The notes: a model not told the origin generated them from the letters alone. A stretch of DNA of 64,000 bases from Armatimonadota bacterium (GCA_029547025.1 JAKPQA010000359.1:1-64000), one strand, 5' to 3'. Shown: positions 41,606 through 51,174, numbered from the stretch's first letter. Made by a program: numbers and translations.

Positions 41606-44548
41606 ATGACCTGGCCTTTGGCCTTCGAGTACCCGGCGGCTCTGTGGCTGCTCTGGCTGCTGCCCGTGGCGTGGCTCGCTAGCGCGCGCAGTCTTGCGGG
41701 CATGTCTACAGCGCGCCGGCGCGTCGCCACCGTGCTGCGCTCGGTGGTTCTCATCCTTCTCGTGCTCGCCGCGGCCGGGGTCCAGCGAGTCAAGCTTCGC
41801 GACTCGATGTGCGTCCTCTACTTGGTCGACACCTCGGACAGCATGGATCCCACACGGCTCGCCACCGTCCGTTCGTACATCAACGAAGCCAGCAAGCATG
41901 CCCGGCGCGACGACGTATCGGGCATCGTGGTCTTCGGCGAGGAGGCTCTTCTCGACACACTTCCGGTGCTGGATCTGAAGGTAAGGCAATTCCTTTCTGT
42001 TCCGTCGACCAACCACACCGACATCGCCCAGGCGATCCGCCTGGCGCTGGCGGCATTCCCATCAGGGTCTGCCAAGAAGATTGTCCTGTTCAGCGACGGC
42101 AATGAGAACCTGGGGAACGCCATCGAGGAGGCGCTGATTGCCGAGTCCAATGATGTGGTCATTGATGTCGTCCCCCTGGTGCGCAACTTGGAGAACGAGG
42201 TCATCCTCCACAAGCTGACAACTCCCCCGCGCGCGAAGCGCGGCGAGCCATTCGAGTGCGAGGTGGTCGCCGAGGCGACCAAGGAGACGCCCGTCATCAT
42301 CGAGTTGTGGCGCAACGACTCATTCATCGACAGCTACCGCGTGAACCTGAGCGGCGGGAGGAAGGAGCGCGTCTCGTTGCCGGCCCTTTCCCTTGCGAGC
42401 CCGGGGTTCTATACATTCGAAGCGCGTCTTCAGGTGGGCGAGGGCGATGACACCATCCCCGAGAACAACGTCGGCATGAGTTTCACGCGGGTCCAGGGCG
42501 AGCCGAAGGCCCTGCTCGTGAGCTCCGATGTGGGCCGTGCTCGATTCCTGCACCGCGCTCTGACCAACGCGCACATCGAGACCCGGCTCACCACACCCGC
42601 GGCAATCCCACTCACTCTGGGCGAGCTGGCGGCGTACGACACCGTCATCCTCGATAGCGTCAACGCGGTGAACTTCACGGCCAAACAGATGAAGATGGTG
42701 CAGGGAGCCGTCCGCGAGCTGGGCATCGGTCTGGTCATGATCGGCGGCGACGACAGCTTCGGCCTCGGTGGTTACTACAAGACGCCCATCGAGGAGGCGC
42801 TGCCGGTCGACACCGACGTGAAGCAGAAGAAGCACTTCCCCTCCACCACCGTAGTCATTGCCATCGACCAGTCGGGGAGCATGTCCGCCATGGAGGACGG
42901 GAAGCAGAAGATCGAGATGGCCAACGAGGCGGCCTGTCTGGTGACCGATCTCCTGACTCCCCGAGACGAGATCGCCGTCCTGGCCGTTGACACCATGGCC
43001 AAGGAGGTGGTCGAACTCACCCGGGTGGAGGACCCGGATGGCGTCAAGGCCAAGATCCGGACCCTGCGGGGCGGCGGCGGCGGCATCTACTGCTACACGG
43101 CGTTGTCGAAGGCGTTCGAGGTCGCCCGAGCGTCGGAGGGCAAGATCCGCCACGTGATCCTGCTCGCCGACGGCAACGATTCCGAGCAGCAGGAGGGCTG
43201 TCTAGAGCTGGTCAGGCAGATGGCTGCCGAGAGGGTCACCGTTACCACCGTGTCCATCGGCGCCGGCATCCACAGTGATTTCCTGCGCGACGTCGCCCAC
43301 TGGGGCAAAGGCCGGTTCTACATCGCCAACAAGATGGCCGAGCTCCCGCGCATCTACACCAAGGAGACGTTTCTTGTGGCCCGGTCCATCGTGATCGAGG
43401 AGCCGTTCAGGGTCCAGGTGACCGATCCGTACGACGAGGCGTCCCGCGGGGTCGACTGGGCCGCGGCTCCTCCCCTCCTTGGGTACGTGGGCACGACGGC
43501 CAAGGGCCGGGCCCACACGCCGCTGCTGACCCACAAGGCCGACCCGCTCATGGCCCACTGGCAGTACGGTCTGGGACGTTCGCTGGCATTCACGTCCGAC
43601 GCCACCAACCGGTGGGCCGCGCGGTGGCTCGAGTGGGAGCAGTTCGGGAAGCTGTGGGCCCAATGGATCCGCTGGACCCTCAAACCCAGCGATCCGGCCG
43701 CGTTCGAAACCTCCGTGACCATCGAGCGGGGACGGGGGACCATCACCGTCGACGCCGTGGGCGATAACCACGAGTACCTGAACTTCATGGAGAGCCGGGC
43801 GCGGCTGCTCCCGCCAGATCTCGAAGGCAAGACGCTCGAGCTGGAGCAAACGGCCCCGGGCCGCTACCAGGCGACGTTTGAGGCCAGGGGCACGGGTGTC
43901 TATATGATCAACGTGACCCAGAAAGACGGCCAAGGGAATTCTGCTTCGCAGACCACCGGCGCGGTCGTGCCCTACCCGGACGAGTACCGGGACCTGAAGC
44001 CCGACACGTACCTGCTGTCGCGGCTCGCCGACACGACTCACGGCAAGATGCTCGACCTGAAGGATACCGCATCGCCGTTCCGCAGGGACCGCCGAGCTGC
44101 GCGCACCCCGGTGGACATCTGGTGGCAGCTCCTCCTCTGGGCCGTGAGCCTGTTCATTCTCGATGTGGCAGTTCGCCGGGTCGCCATCGAGCGGCAGCAG
44201 GTTGAGGCGGTCTGGGCCAGGATCGCGGCCGTTCGGCACCGGGCTCGCTCTCGTGGCGAGGTGCAGCCTCACGCGACTCTCGGCCGGCTCAAGGGCGTGA
44301 AGCAGGCCGGTCGCGCTTCCGGGGCGGCCGCCACAGCGCCACCGATCGCGGCGACGCCGACGCCATCCGAGGCCCTGTCGGAGACGGCGGCGCTCCAGCG
44401 GCAGCTCGACGAAGCGGTGCGACGCGCCCAGCCGCCTGTCACACCCGGCGCCGCTGAGTCCGCGCCAGACTCCACCGAGCCGCCAGATGCCCCGTCGGGC
44501 GACACCATGGGCCGGCTGCTGGCCGCCAAGCGCCGAGCGAGGAGGTAG
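41606..44548 (+). CDS. Membrane protein with two VWA domains and a glutamine amidotransferase-like domain
   Basis: This 980-residue protein has two N-terminal transmembrane helices (~10-27, 42-60). A first VWA domain has the metal site DTSDSM (75-80). A beta-sandwich (~195-295) leads to a GATase1-like domain (~300-395, with GGDDSFGLGGYY but no clear catalytic Cys). A second VWA domain (~405-600) starts at VVIAIDQSGSMSAM, and a third transmembrane helix is at ~838-860. The C-terminus is Pro/Ala-rich and charged. Such proteins are common in Planctomycetota-type genomes; their role is unknown, but VWA domains normally hold metal-dependent protein contacts. The sensor-like or envelope-assembly role is inference. 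Confidence 0.78.
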   Translation: MTWPLAFEYPAALWLLWLLPVAWLASARSLAGMSTARRRVATVLRSVVLILLVLAAAGVQRVKLRDSMCVLYLVDTSDSMDPTRLATVRSYINEASKHARRDDVSGIVVFGEEALLDTLPVLDLKVRQFLSVPSTNHTDIAQAIRLALAAFPSGSAKKIVLFSDGNENLGNAIEEALIAESNDVVIDVVPLVRNLENEVILHKLTTPPRAKRGEPFECEVVAEATKETPVIIELWRNDSFIDSYRVNLSGGRKERVSLPALSLASPGFYTFEARLQVGEGDDTIPENNVGMSFTRVQGEPKALLVSSDVGRARFLHRALTNAHIETRLTTPAAIPLTLGELAAYDTVILDSVNAVNFTAKQMKMVQGAVRELGIGLVMIGGDDSFGLGGYYKTPIEEALPVDTDVKQKKHFPSTTVVIAIDQSGSMSAMEDGKQKIEMANEAACLVTDLLTPRDEIAVLAVDTMAKEVVELTRVEDPDGVKAKIRTLRGGGGGIYCYTALSKAFEVARASEGKIRHVILLADGNDSEQQEGCLELVRQMAAERVTVTTVSIGAGIHSDFLRDVAHWGKGRFYIANKMAELPRIYTKETFLVARSIVIEEPFRVQVTDPYDEASRGVDWAAAPPLLGYVGTTAKGRAHTPLLTHKADPLMAHWQYGLGRSLAFTSDATNRWAARWLEWEQFGKLWAQWIRWTLKPSDPAAFETSVTIERGRGTITVDAVGDNHEYLNFMESRARLLPPDLEGKTLELEQTAPGRYQATFEARGTGVYMINVTQKDGQGNSASQTTGAVVPYPDEYRDLKPDTYLLSRLADTTHGKMLDLKDTASPFRRDRRAARTPVDIWWQLLLWAVSLFILDVAVRRVAIERQQVEAVWARIAAVRHRARSRGEVQPHATLGRLKGVKQAGRASGAAATAPPIAATPTPSEALSETAALQRQLDEAVRRAQPPVTPGAAESAPDSTEPPDAPSGDTMGRLLAAKRRARR

Positions 44549-44593
44549 GCACCGGGCACTGGCGAGCACGCGTCGGCGAAAGGGGATCACAGC

Positions 44594-45646
44594 ATGCCTT
44601 CCAGGAAGCGCGCGGTAATGATCGGCACCGGTGGATTCGGCGGCTGGTGGCTCCATAACTGCCTTCCCCGGTTCGCTGGTGAGCTCGAGATCGCGGCGAT
44701 CGCCGACGTGAACGCCGAGGCCCGGTCCGCGGCTGGCGAGCTGCTCGGGCTCGAGCCCTCGAGATGCTTCGCCGACATGCACGAGGCCATGGCCAAGGCC
44801 GACGCCGAGCTCTGCATCGTGGTCATCCCGCCGGCGCACCACCGCGAGGCGATCCTGGCCGCCTGCGAGCGGGGGCTGCACATCCTGACTGAGAAACCCA
44901 TTGCCGACACGTGGGAGGCCTGCCTCGACATCTACCACGCGGTGCGCTCGGCCGGCGTGAAGTGCCAGGTGGTCCAGAACTACCGTTTCGCGCCGCACAA
45001 CCTGACGCTCAAACAGGCCATCCAGGAGGGTCGGATCGGCCAGCTCGTCTACGTCGTGGGGCGCTTCGCCGCCGACTACCGTACGCGCGGGGCCTGGGGC
45101 ATGTTCCGGCACGAGATGCCCCATGGCCTCCTGGTGGAGGGAGCCGTGCACCATCTTGACCAGATCCGCAACTTGACGGGTGCGGACTGCTCCATGGTGG
45201 CCGGATGGGACTGGAACCCGGGCCATGGGAGTTTCGACGGCGAGTGCTGCGCCTTGCTGACCTTGCGGATGGAGACTGGAGTGCACGCCCAGTACGAGGG
45301 CCACTGTCTTGCCGCCGGCTGGCGGAATGCCTGGTATGAGGAGGCCTACCGCGCCGAGGGGCTCGAGGGCTCGCTGGTCGTCGACCGCGACCAGACGGTT
45401 CGCCTGCTGCAGCATCGCCCCGGCCGAGGCCTGCGCACGGAGGAGTTGACCACCCTCCAGCCCGAGTACGCATCGCACCAGGCGATCATCCGGCAGTTCC
45501 TCGACTGGCTTGACGGGGGCCCGGAGCCGCCGACGGCCATCGAGGACAACATCCGGAGCGCCGCCCTCCTGTTCGGTGCCATTCGAGCATCGGAAACCCA
45601 CGCCGTGGTGGACGTGGGGCAACTGGTTCGTCAGGTGCAGGCGTGA
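44594..45646 (+). CDS. Gfo/Idh/MocA family oxidoreductase (second copy type)
   Basis: This 350-residue protein has a Rossmann motif (VMIGTGGFGGWWLHN), the catalytic lysine in LTEKPIADT and the C-terminal substrate domain (HEMPHGLLVEGAVHHLDQIR, with a conserved His pair). It differs from the enzyme at 16806 in sequence, so it likely uses another sugar. AAGGGGA precedes the ATG. The last codon overlaps the start of the lyase-like gene, implying translational coupling. Confidence 0.87.
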   Translation: MPSRKRAVMIGTGGFGGWWLHNCLPRFAGELEIAAIADVNAEARSAAGELLGLEPSRCFADMHEAMAKADAELCIVVIPPAHHREAILAACERGLHILTEKPIADTWEACLDIYHAVRSAGVKCQVVQNYRFAPHNLTLKQAIQEGRIGQLVYVVGRFAADYRTRGAWGMFRHEMPHGLLVEGAVHHLDQIRNLTGADCSMVAGWDWNPGHGSFDGECCALLTLRMETGVHAQYEGHCLAAGWRNAWYEEAYRAEGLEGSLVVDRDQTVRLLQHRPGRGLRTEELTTLQPEYASHQAIIRQFLDWLDGGPEPPTAIEDNIRSAALLFGAIRASETHAVVDVGQLVRQVQA

Positions 45647-46848
45647 TAGCCGACCGGCCCACGAGCGTCCAATGTGGCAGGATGAGCCGCTCTCTCTGCT
45701 GGATCGGAATACTGTGCCTGGGGACCGGGTTGGCTGCAGCCGGCGGCGCACGCGCTGCGGACGGTTTCCGGCTCCAGTGCCCGTACCCCGGTCCTCATCT
45801 GCTCCTCTCGGCGCGCGATCTCGAATACCAGCGGTGGCTGGTCACGCGGCACGCGTTCAAGCAGGATGCGCTGCGTGCCATGCGCCGAAGGCTGGTTCGC
45901 GTGACGGAGAGGCCGCCGACCGTTCCACCTCTCGAGGCCGTAAAGCGTCCGCCGAACCTCTACACGACCGGCCCCGGCCGAGACGGAGGAGTTCGTGAGT
46001 TCTTCTTCGAGAAGGGCACGCTGGCCGCGGACGACGCCCGAGACTGCGCGTTGGTGTTCCAGTTCACGCGAGAGCTGCCATACCTCCACAAGGCCTCCGA
46101 GATCCTCATGGCATATGTCGGCACGCTGAACCCCCTTCCCCAGGACTACGCCAACAACATGGCCGCCGTCCATTACGTGTCCATGCCGGTTCTCAAGTTC
46201 GCGTGGACGTACGACCTCATCGCCGAGCACCTCTCGGCATCGGACCGGGCGGCGGTCGAGGACTGGTTGCTGCAGGCGGCGCTGTTCATCACGGAGCACG
46301 ACGACCCCGCGGCGTCGCTCTCGACGCTGCTGTGGGCCGATGCGTGCGTGCTGGCCATCGGTTACGTGACCGACCGGGGCGAGCTCGTGGACTGGGCCCT
46401 CAATCGGCCCGAGCGCGGACTCACGGCTCAGATGGTTACGTCCATCGCCCCCCACGGCGAGATCACGGCCGAACGCGGGCGTCATACTGTCGACCGGCGG
46501 AGCCTCGATCTGGGCATCTTCGATCTGGAGGCCATGGCTGCCGCGGCGGAGATGGCCCTGCATAACGGCACTGACCTGTGGGATCCAGGGCAGCCCGGAG
46601 GAGCCCAACTCCGGCGCTGCTCCGCGTTCTACGCCGGCTATGCCTCGCGTCATATCGGAAGGCCGGTGCCCGAGGGCGATGCGTACGCGGGAGAGAAGGT
46701 CTCTCCGCACAAGGCCCCGCTCTTCGAGCTGCTCTACCTGCGCTTCCGCGACGAGGCGCTGGCCCGCGTTCTCATCCGGCACCGAGGCGGGTACGACGGC
46801 CACCTGCTAGGTGACGCGGCCCTGGCCTTCGGCGTGCCGCTGGGGTAG
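45643..46848 (+). CDS. Alginate-lyase-like (PL5/heparinase-fold) secreted protein
   Basis: This ~401-residue protein has an N-terminal signal (LCWIGILCLGTGLAAAGGARAA) and a helical toroid-type domain with FKQDALRAMRRRLV, NNMAAVHYVSMPVLKFAWTYDL split by helix breaks, and GEITAERGRHTVDRRSL followed by EMALHNGTDLWDPG, close to the alginate lyase domain (PF05426) layout. It would depolymerise an acidic glycan, although the catalytic residues are not certain. The GTG at 45643 overlaps the preceding stop and has AGGTG 5 nt upstream; the ATG at 45682 is an alternative giving a more ordinary signal peptide start. Confidence 0.7.
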   Translation: MIADRPTSVQCGRMSRSLCWIGILCLGTGLAAAGGARAADGFRLQCPYPGPHLLLSARDLEYQRWLVTRHAFKQDALRAMRRRLVRVTERPPTVPPLEAVKRPPNLYTTGPGRDGGVREFFFEKGTLAADDARDCALVFQFTRELPYLHKASEILMAYVGTLNPLPQDYANNMAAVHYVSMPVLKFAWTYDLIAEHLSASDRAAVEDWLLQAALFITEHDDPAASLSTLLWADACVLAIGYVTDRGELVDWALNRPERGLTAQMVTSIAPHGEITAERGRHTVDRRSLDLGIFDLEAMAAAAEMALHNGTDLWDPGQPGGAQLRRCSAFYAGYASRHIGRPVPEGDAYAGEKVSPHKAPLFELLYLRFRDEALARVLIRHRGGYDGHLLGDAALAFGVPLG

Positions 46849-46859
46849 GGGCGCCCGGC

Positions 46860-48134
46860 TCACTCGTCGAGGTAGGCCCTCACGGGCCCGTTGAGCAGCG
46901 TGCTGCCCCCCTCGATGGTTCGATCGGGGGCCACCGTTCCATCGCGCGTGGCCAGGCTGCTGTAGGCGTAGACGCGGTTCAGCGACCGGTCCACCAGGTA
47001 CCCGGTGCCGTCGGAGGCCACGACTACGGAGGTGAGCGTGCCGGCACCCGGTACCGTGAGCTCCGCAGTGGGTGTCACGAGGCCGTTGAGCGTGGACGCG
47101 TCCTCGAAAATGCTGACGCGATCCGCGACCGATCCCACCACGTACATGCGATCCGACGAGTCCACGAACACGTCGTAGATCCCCGAGAAGCTGCTGCATC
47201 GGATCACGCGGGTGGCGGCGACCTCGCCCGCCAGCGTCCATGGTCTGGCGTACACCGCGACGCGGTTCGTGGCATTGTTGGCCACGTACAGTTCATCGCC
47301 GGCCAGGCATACCCCGAAGGGGTTGCTCAGGTCGGCACTGGTGATCACGCTGGCCGGAGCAACGTCGCCGCCGAAGGCGGGTAGCGAGGCGCCCGCATAC
47401 CGCATGATGCGGTCCGCACCGGTCACGTCGGCGACGTAGAGCAGGTCGCGGGCCGCGTCCACCGCCAGGCTCGTGGGGTCGACCAGCTGCGAGTTGGCCC
47501 CGGCCACAATGCTTCGGGGCGCCTCGTTCCCATGGGCGGTCTCAGCGTTCGAATACACGGTGATGCTGTCGGCGCCAAAGTTGGCCACGGCCAGAGCCTC
47601 GCCAATCACGACCACATCGGCGGGGTTCGCGAGCTCCGTGGCCGTGCCCGAAAGGACGGCGTCCGGGGCCACATTGCCGTCCAGAAGCCCCGGATCGACG
47701 AAGCCGACCACGCTGTTGCCGATGAGGTTCGCCACGTAGAGACGGGACGTGGTGGCCGCTTCGACGGTGATGGTGACCGTGTCAGAGTCGGTCCCGCCGT
47801 GGCCGTCATCGACGGTAAGCAGGAACGTGAGCACGGCGGAGCCGGCCGGCGCGGAGAACGTGGCCTGCGCGGTGTTGGCGCCGGTGAGCGCCACACCCGG
47901 CCCGCCGGTCTGCGTCCAGGCGTAGGTCAGCGCATCACCGTCCGCGTCGGTGCTGGCCGAGCCGTCGAGAGTCACTTGGGCCCCCGCCGCCACGGTCCGG
48001 TCCGCGCCGGCGCGGGCCTGTGGCTCATCGTTGCCACTTGCCGAGAGCTCGCATCCGGCGCCCGTCCAGCACAGCAGAGCTGCGAGGGCGGCCGTTGCCA
48101 CGGCGCGGCGGAGCTCGAAGCGTGAACAGGCCAT
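46860..48134 (-). CDS. Lipoprotein with PKD domain and NHL-type beta-propeller
   Basis: This ~424-residue protein has a lipoprotein signal (LCWTGAGC lipobox). A PKD-like domain (~35-130: VTLDGSASTDADGDALTYAW) leads to a beta-propeller with repeated LYVANL, VVGFVDP, LYVADVTG and MYVVGS blades. The ATG at 48134 has a perfect TAGGAGGTG 5 nt upstream. It converges on the lyase-like gene with an 11-bp gap and probably binds glycans or proteins at the cell surface. Confidence 0.78.
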   Translation of the reverse strand: MACSRFELRRAVATAALAALLCWTGAGCELSASGNDEPQARAGADRTVAAGAQVTLDGSASTDADGDALTYAWTQTGGPGVALTGANTAQATFSAPAGSAVLTFLLTVDDGHGGTDSDTVTITVEAATTSRLYVANLIGNSVVGFVDPGLLDGNVAPDAVLSGTATELANPADVVVIGEALAVANFGADSITVYSNAETAHGNEAPRSIVAGANSQLVDPTSLAVDAARDLLYVADVTGADRIMRYAGASLPAFGGDVAPASVITSADLSNPFGVCLAGDELYVANNATNRVAVYARPWTLAGEVAATRVIRCSSFSGIYDVFVDSSDRMYVVGSVADRVSIFEDASTLNGLVTPTAELTVPGAGTLTSVVVASDGTGYLVDRSLNRVYAYSSLATRDGTVAPDRTIEGGSTLLNGPVRAYLDE

Positions 48135-48502
48135 AGCGGCACCTCCTACGCGGTCGCCGGAACACAGGCATGCGGGCCGCGACGGGGCAGCCCCACGGGC
48201 AGAATCACTCACCTCGCTGCTAGTGTTCTACGTTGGCGCGCCGAGCCATTCAAGACCTGGATATCTCCCTTGGGGCGCTTGCCGGGGGCCAGCGGGGTCC
48301 GCTCCGCGCCGCCCTGCACGATTGGCCATCGATCTCCGCGGCCACAGGTCCCACCGACCTCGACTCCCCCCGTGGCCGACGCATGACCGCAGCGGGTATC
48401 CCCGGCGGCGTCGTTGGTCGGGTGCTGTTGGGCGGATTCGGGCCGCGGGGGCTGCTGTCCTATGCAGGACTCGCCGGACGTGGTCCGCGAATAGCTGATG
48501 CC

Positions 48503-49606
48503 ATGACGAGCCGAGAGCGGACCCTCACAGCCTATCGCGGTGGCCAGCCGGACCGGGTGCCGGTGCGCATATGGGGTGTCGAGCCCGGCATGGAGCCGCC
48601 CCATCCCGTCTACGCCCCTCTGGTGGCGGCAGCTCAGGAGAGGACGGACATGGTCGCGAGTTGGGCGGCCGCCACCGGTGTCTTCATGACCGTGAGTGAT
48701 GAGGTCTCGGTGCGCACCGAAGAGCGGCCCTCGCGTCATGCGGAGTACCGAGACAGCATCACGACCTACACGACGCCCGCCGGCGAGATCACCAGCGTAT
48801 TCACCTTCAGCCCAGCGGGGCGGCCCGGCTACACGGCCAAGTACCTGCTGGAGACCCGTGAGGATATTGAGAGGCTGCTCTCGATCCCCTATGTCCCGCC
48901 GCGTCCGGATGTGTCGAGCTACTTTGAGAAGCAGGAGAGGCTGGGAGACGAGGCGCCGATCTGCGTCGGGTTTGGTGTCGACGCGATGTATGCGGTGAAC
49001 TCGATCATGGGTTCCGAGACCTTCGCCATCATGAGCATCGAGGACCGGGCCACACTCCGGCGACTGCTGGATGTCTTCCAACAGCGCACATACGAGTACT
49101 TGGAGTATCTGCTCCAGCAGGGGGTAGGCCCCTTGTTCGGCTACGTCGGGCCCGAGCTGTGCATCCCGCCGCTGCAGTCACCGATGGACTTCGACGAATT
49201 CGTGGTGCCCTACGACCGGGAGCTCGCCGATCTCGTGCACCGGTACGGTGGCATCATGTGGGTACACTGCCACGGACGCATGGGGCCGGTGCTCGAGAAG
49301 TTCGCCGACATGCATGCCGACTGCCTGAATCCCATCGAGCCGCCGCCCATGGGTGACGTGACCCTGGCCGAAGCCAAGCGACGTGTCGGTGGCCGCCTGG
49401 CTCTCGAGGGGAACATCCAGAGCGGAGACTTCTACCGAGTGACGCCCGACCAGATGCGGCGCCTGGTGCGCCGAGCGCTTGAGGAGGGCGCGCCGGGAGG
49501 CGGGTTCACCCTATGCCCGACCTCGACGCCCTGGAATGATCCGACCGTCGATGGGCAGACCATCGACAACTGGCTCGCGTTCATCGACGAGGCGTCGAAC
49601 CAGTAG
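48503..49606 (+). CDS. URO-D family protein with altered zinc motif
   Basis: This ~367-residue protein begins MTSRERTLTAYRGGQPDRVPV, as in URO-D family proteins. Where the MtaA/MtbA group has H-x-C, this protein has WVHCHGRMG, which puts His where the ligand Cys would be and Cys between the two His residues. A C-terminal FTLCPTST retains one Cys. This sets it apart from the protein at 11005. It ends inside the opposite-strand stalk-protein gene (96-bp overlap). The ribosome binding site is weak. Confidence 0.78.
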   Translation: MTSRERTLTAYRGGQPDRVPVRIWGVEPGMEPPHPVYAPLVAAAQERTDMVASWAAATGVFMTVSDEVSVRTEERPSRHAEYRDSITTYTTPAGEITSVFTFSPAGRPGYTAKYLLETREDIERLLSIPYVPPRPDVSSYFEKQERLGDEAPICVGFGVDAMYAVNSIMGSETFAIMSIEDRATLRRLLDVFQQRTYEYLEYLLQQGVGPLFGYVGPELCIPPLQSPMDFDEFVVPYDRELADLVHRYGGIMWVHCHGRMGPVLEKFADMHADCLNPIEPPPMGDVTLAEAKRRVGGRLALEGNIQSGDFYRVTPDQMRRLVRRALEEGAPGGGFTLCPTSTPWNDPTVDGQTIDNWLAFIDEASNQ

Positions 49607-50404
49607 CGCCGCCCCGAGGCTCGAGGCCGCCCCGCGCTTCGCGACAACCGTGACCATCTTGGCTTCCACGAAGCCCGCCTGGGCTTTCGAGAGGCCACCC
49701 ACACCGTCCACCAGCACGATGCTGCCGATGTCGTCCAGCGGGTCCAGTCCCAGAGGAGACCGGCCGCTCACGTAGATGGCTCCGGTGGCGTCGCGGAGGA
49801 TCCAGTCGGCTCGGCGCTTGGGCCGACCCTTGTCGACGCCGGGGCCCCGCTCCGTGGGGGACCAGCCCCGGTACTCGCCCTGGATCGTGATCGGCTTGCC
49901 TCTCAGGTAGCGAGCCCATCGCACCACATCGGCGGCAGTCACCGCCTGTTTGGACCATAGGCTGGTCATCTCGATGCGCCGTGCGCTGGCGTCCCACTTG
50001 GCCTCGCACTCCAACGCGCGCGCCGCCAGCCGCGCCGGCAGGAAGCCTTTGCCGTCCATGAGCTGGAAGGCGAGACCCTCGTCGACCGCCTGACCGTTCC
50101 GCTTGGCCGTCGACTGGTTGAGGACGAAAACCGCGGTCACCCGCGGCAGGCGAACGGTCATCTCCTTGGTTTCGGGCTTCCACTCACTCTCCGCGCCCAG
50201 GGCTTCGAGGAACTCCCGAGCGGGGAGGAACACGGACTCCTGAACCAGCCGGGGACGCATACCGCCCTCGATGACGCTCCCGTCGACCACCATGGTGATC
50301 GGGCCGTCCTGGGCCTGGGCAGACACGCCCAGGACGACGGCCATGGTCATGGCCACACCCACTCGCGGCGCGGCGCTACCCCAGCCGGAACAGACGCCTC
50401 GCAT
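49511..50404 (-). CDS. Stalk-domain protein (copper amine oxidase N-terminal-like), secreted
   Basis: This ~297-residue protein has a signal peptide (VAMTMAVVLGVSAQAQ). A stalk domain (~25-150) has the family pattern ITMVVDGSVIEG, LVQESVFLPAREFLEALGA and ARRIEMTSLWSKQ. A C-terminal OB-like region follows (ITIQGEYRGWSP; GSIVLVDGVGG). The stalk domain is common in surface proteins of Firmicutes and Armatimonadota. GGAGGTGA lies 9 nt before the ATG, within the end of tatD, so it is probably the last gene of the dnaE-hisD-tatD run. Confidence 0.72.
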   Translation of the reverse strand: MRGVCSGWGSAAPRVGVAMTMAVVLGVSAQAQDGPITMVVDGSVIEGGMRPRLVQESVFLPAREFLEALGAESEWKPETKEMTVRLPRVTAVFVLNQSTAKRNGQAVDEGLAFQLMDGKGFLPARLAARALECEAKWDASARRIEMTSLWSKQAVTAADVVRWARYLRGKPITIQGEYRGWSPTERGPGVDKGRPKRRADWILRDATGAIYVSGRSPLGLDPLDDIGSIVLVDGVGGLSKAQAGFVEAKMVTVVAKRGAASSLGAALLVRRLVDEREPVVDGLPIDGRIIPGRRGRA

Positions 50405-51146
50405 TGGCCGAGGTCACCTCCGCGACGTCCTCGGGCGGACGCCCCAACGCGCCCGCCAGGGCAGAGAGCACGTGTCGCACGAAGGCGGGTTCGTTCCGCC
50501 GTCCCCGCCGCGGCTCTGGCGCTAGCCAGGGGCAGTCGGTCTCGATGAGCAACCGCTCGATGGGCACCGCCCGGGCCGCTGCCCGCAGGCTTTCAGACTT
50601 CCCGAAGGTAATAACGCCCGTGACGCCCACATGGAGCCCGAGGCCCACACACGCCGAGGCCATCTCGGTATCGCCGGAGAAGCAGTGCATCACGCCGCCG
50701 GCCGCCGGCACGCCATCACGGCGCAGGACTTCGAGTGTCTCCGCGTGAGCATCGCGGTCGTGGAGCACCACCGGCACATCGCGCTCGCGAGCCAGCGCCA
50801 GGCAGCGGCGGAACGCCGTGAGCTGGGCCGGACGGGGCGCGAGGTCGCGGTAGAAATCGAGGCCGGTCTCACCGACCGCCACGACGCCCGGTTCGGTCAG
50901 CCACTCGCCGAGCCGCGCCAGGGCCGCCTCGTCGACGTCCGTTGCGTCGTGAGGATGGATCCCCACCGCCGCGTAGCAGTCGGGCTCGCACCGCGCCATC
51001 CCGACGGCCCGGGCTGAAGATGCCAGATCGTACCCCACGTTCACGATGGCGACCACGCCCTCGCACCGCGCCCGGCCCAGTACCTCGGCACGGTCATCAT
51101 CGTAGTCGGCGTGGTTCAGGTGTGCATGGCTGTCGACGAGCTCCAC
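50376..51146 (-). CDS. tatD: TatD family metal-dependent DNase
   Basis: This 256-residue TIM-barrel hydrolase has DSHAHLNH, AVGETGLDFYRD, VLHDRDAHAETL, GGVMHCFSGD and IETDCPWLAPEPRRG, all TatD blocks with their metal ligands. It has 3'-5' exonuclease activity in the families studied. The GTG at 51146, with GGGGGA about 5 nt upstream, gives the standard length; longer upstream frames lack similarity. It sits 28 bp after hisD and overlaps the stalk-protein start by 29 bp. Confidence 0.9.
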   Translation of the reverse strand: MELVDSHAHLNHADYDDDRAEVLGRARCEGVVAIVNVGYDLASSARAVGMARCEPDCYAAVGIHPHDATDVDEAALARLGEWLTEPGVVAVGETGLDFYRDLAPRPAQLTAFRRCLALARERDVPVVLHDRDAHAETLEVLRRDGVPAAGGVMHCFSGDTEMASACVGLGLHVGVTGVITFGKSESLRAAARAVPIERLLIETDCPWLAPEPRRGRRNEPAFVRHVLSALAGALGRPPEDVAEVTSANARRLFRLG

Positions 51147-51174
51147 GGGCGTCCCCCGGCCGTCTGGCTCGCGC

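Noticed and set aside
43202-45751. Long open frame on the minus strand opposite the double-VWA and Gfo/Idh genes
   Set aside because: No domain, Arg/Gly/Pro-rich composition and full coverage by well-supported plus-strand genes; a high-GC antisense artefact.
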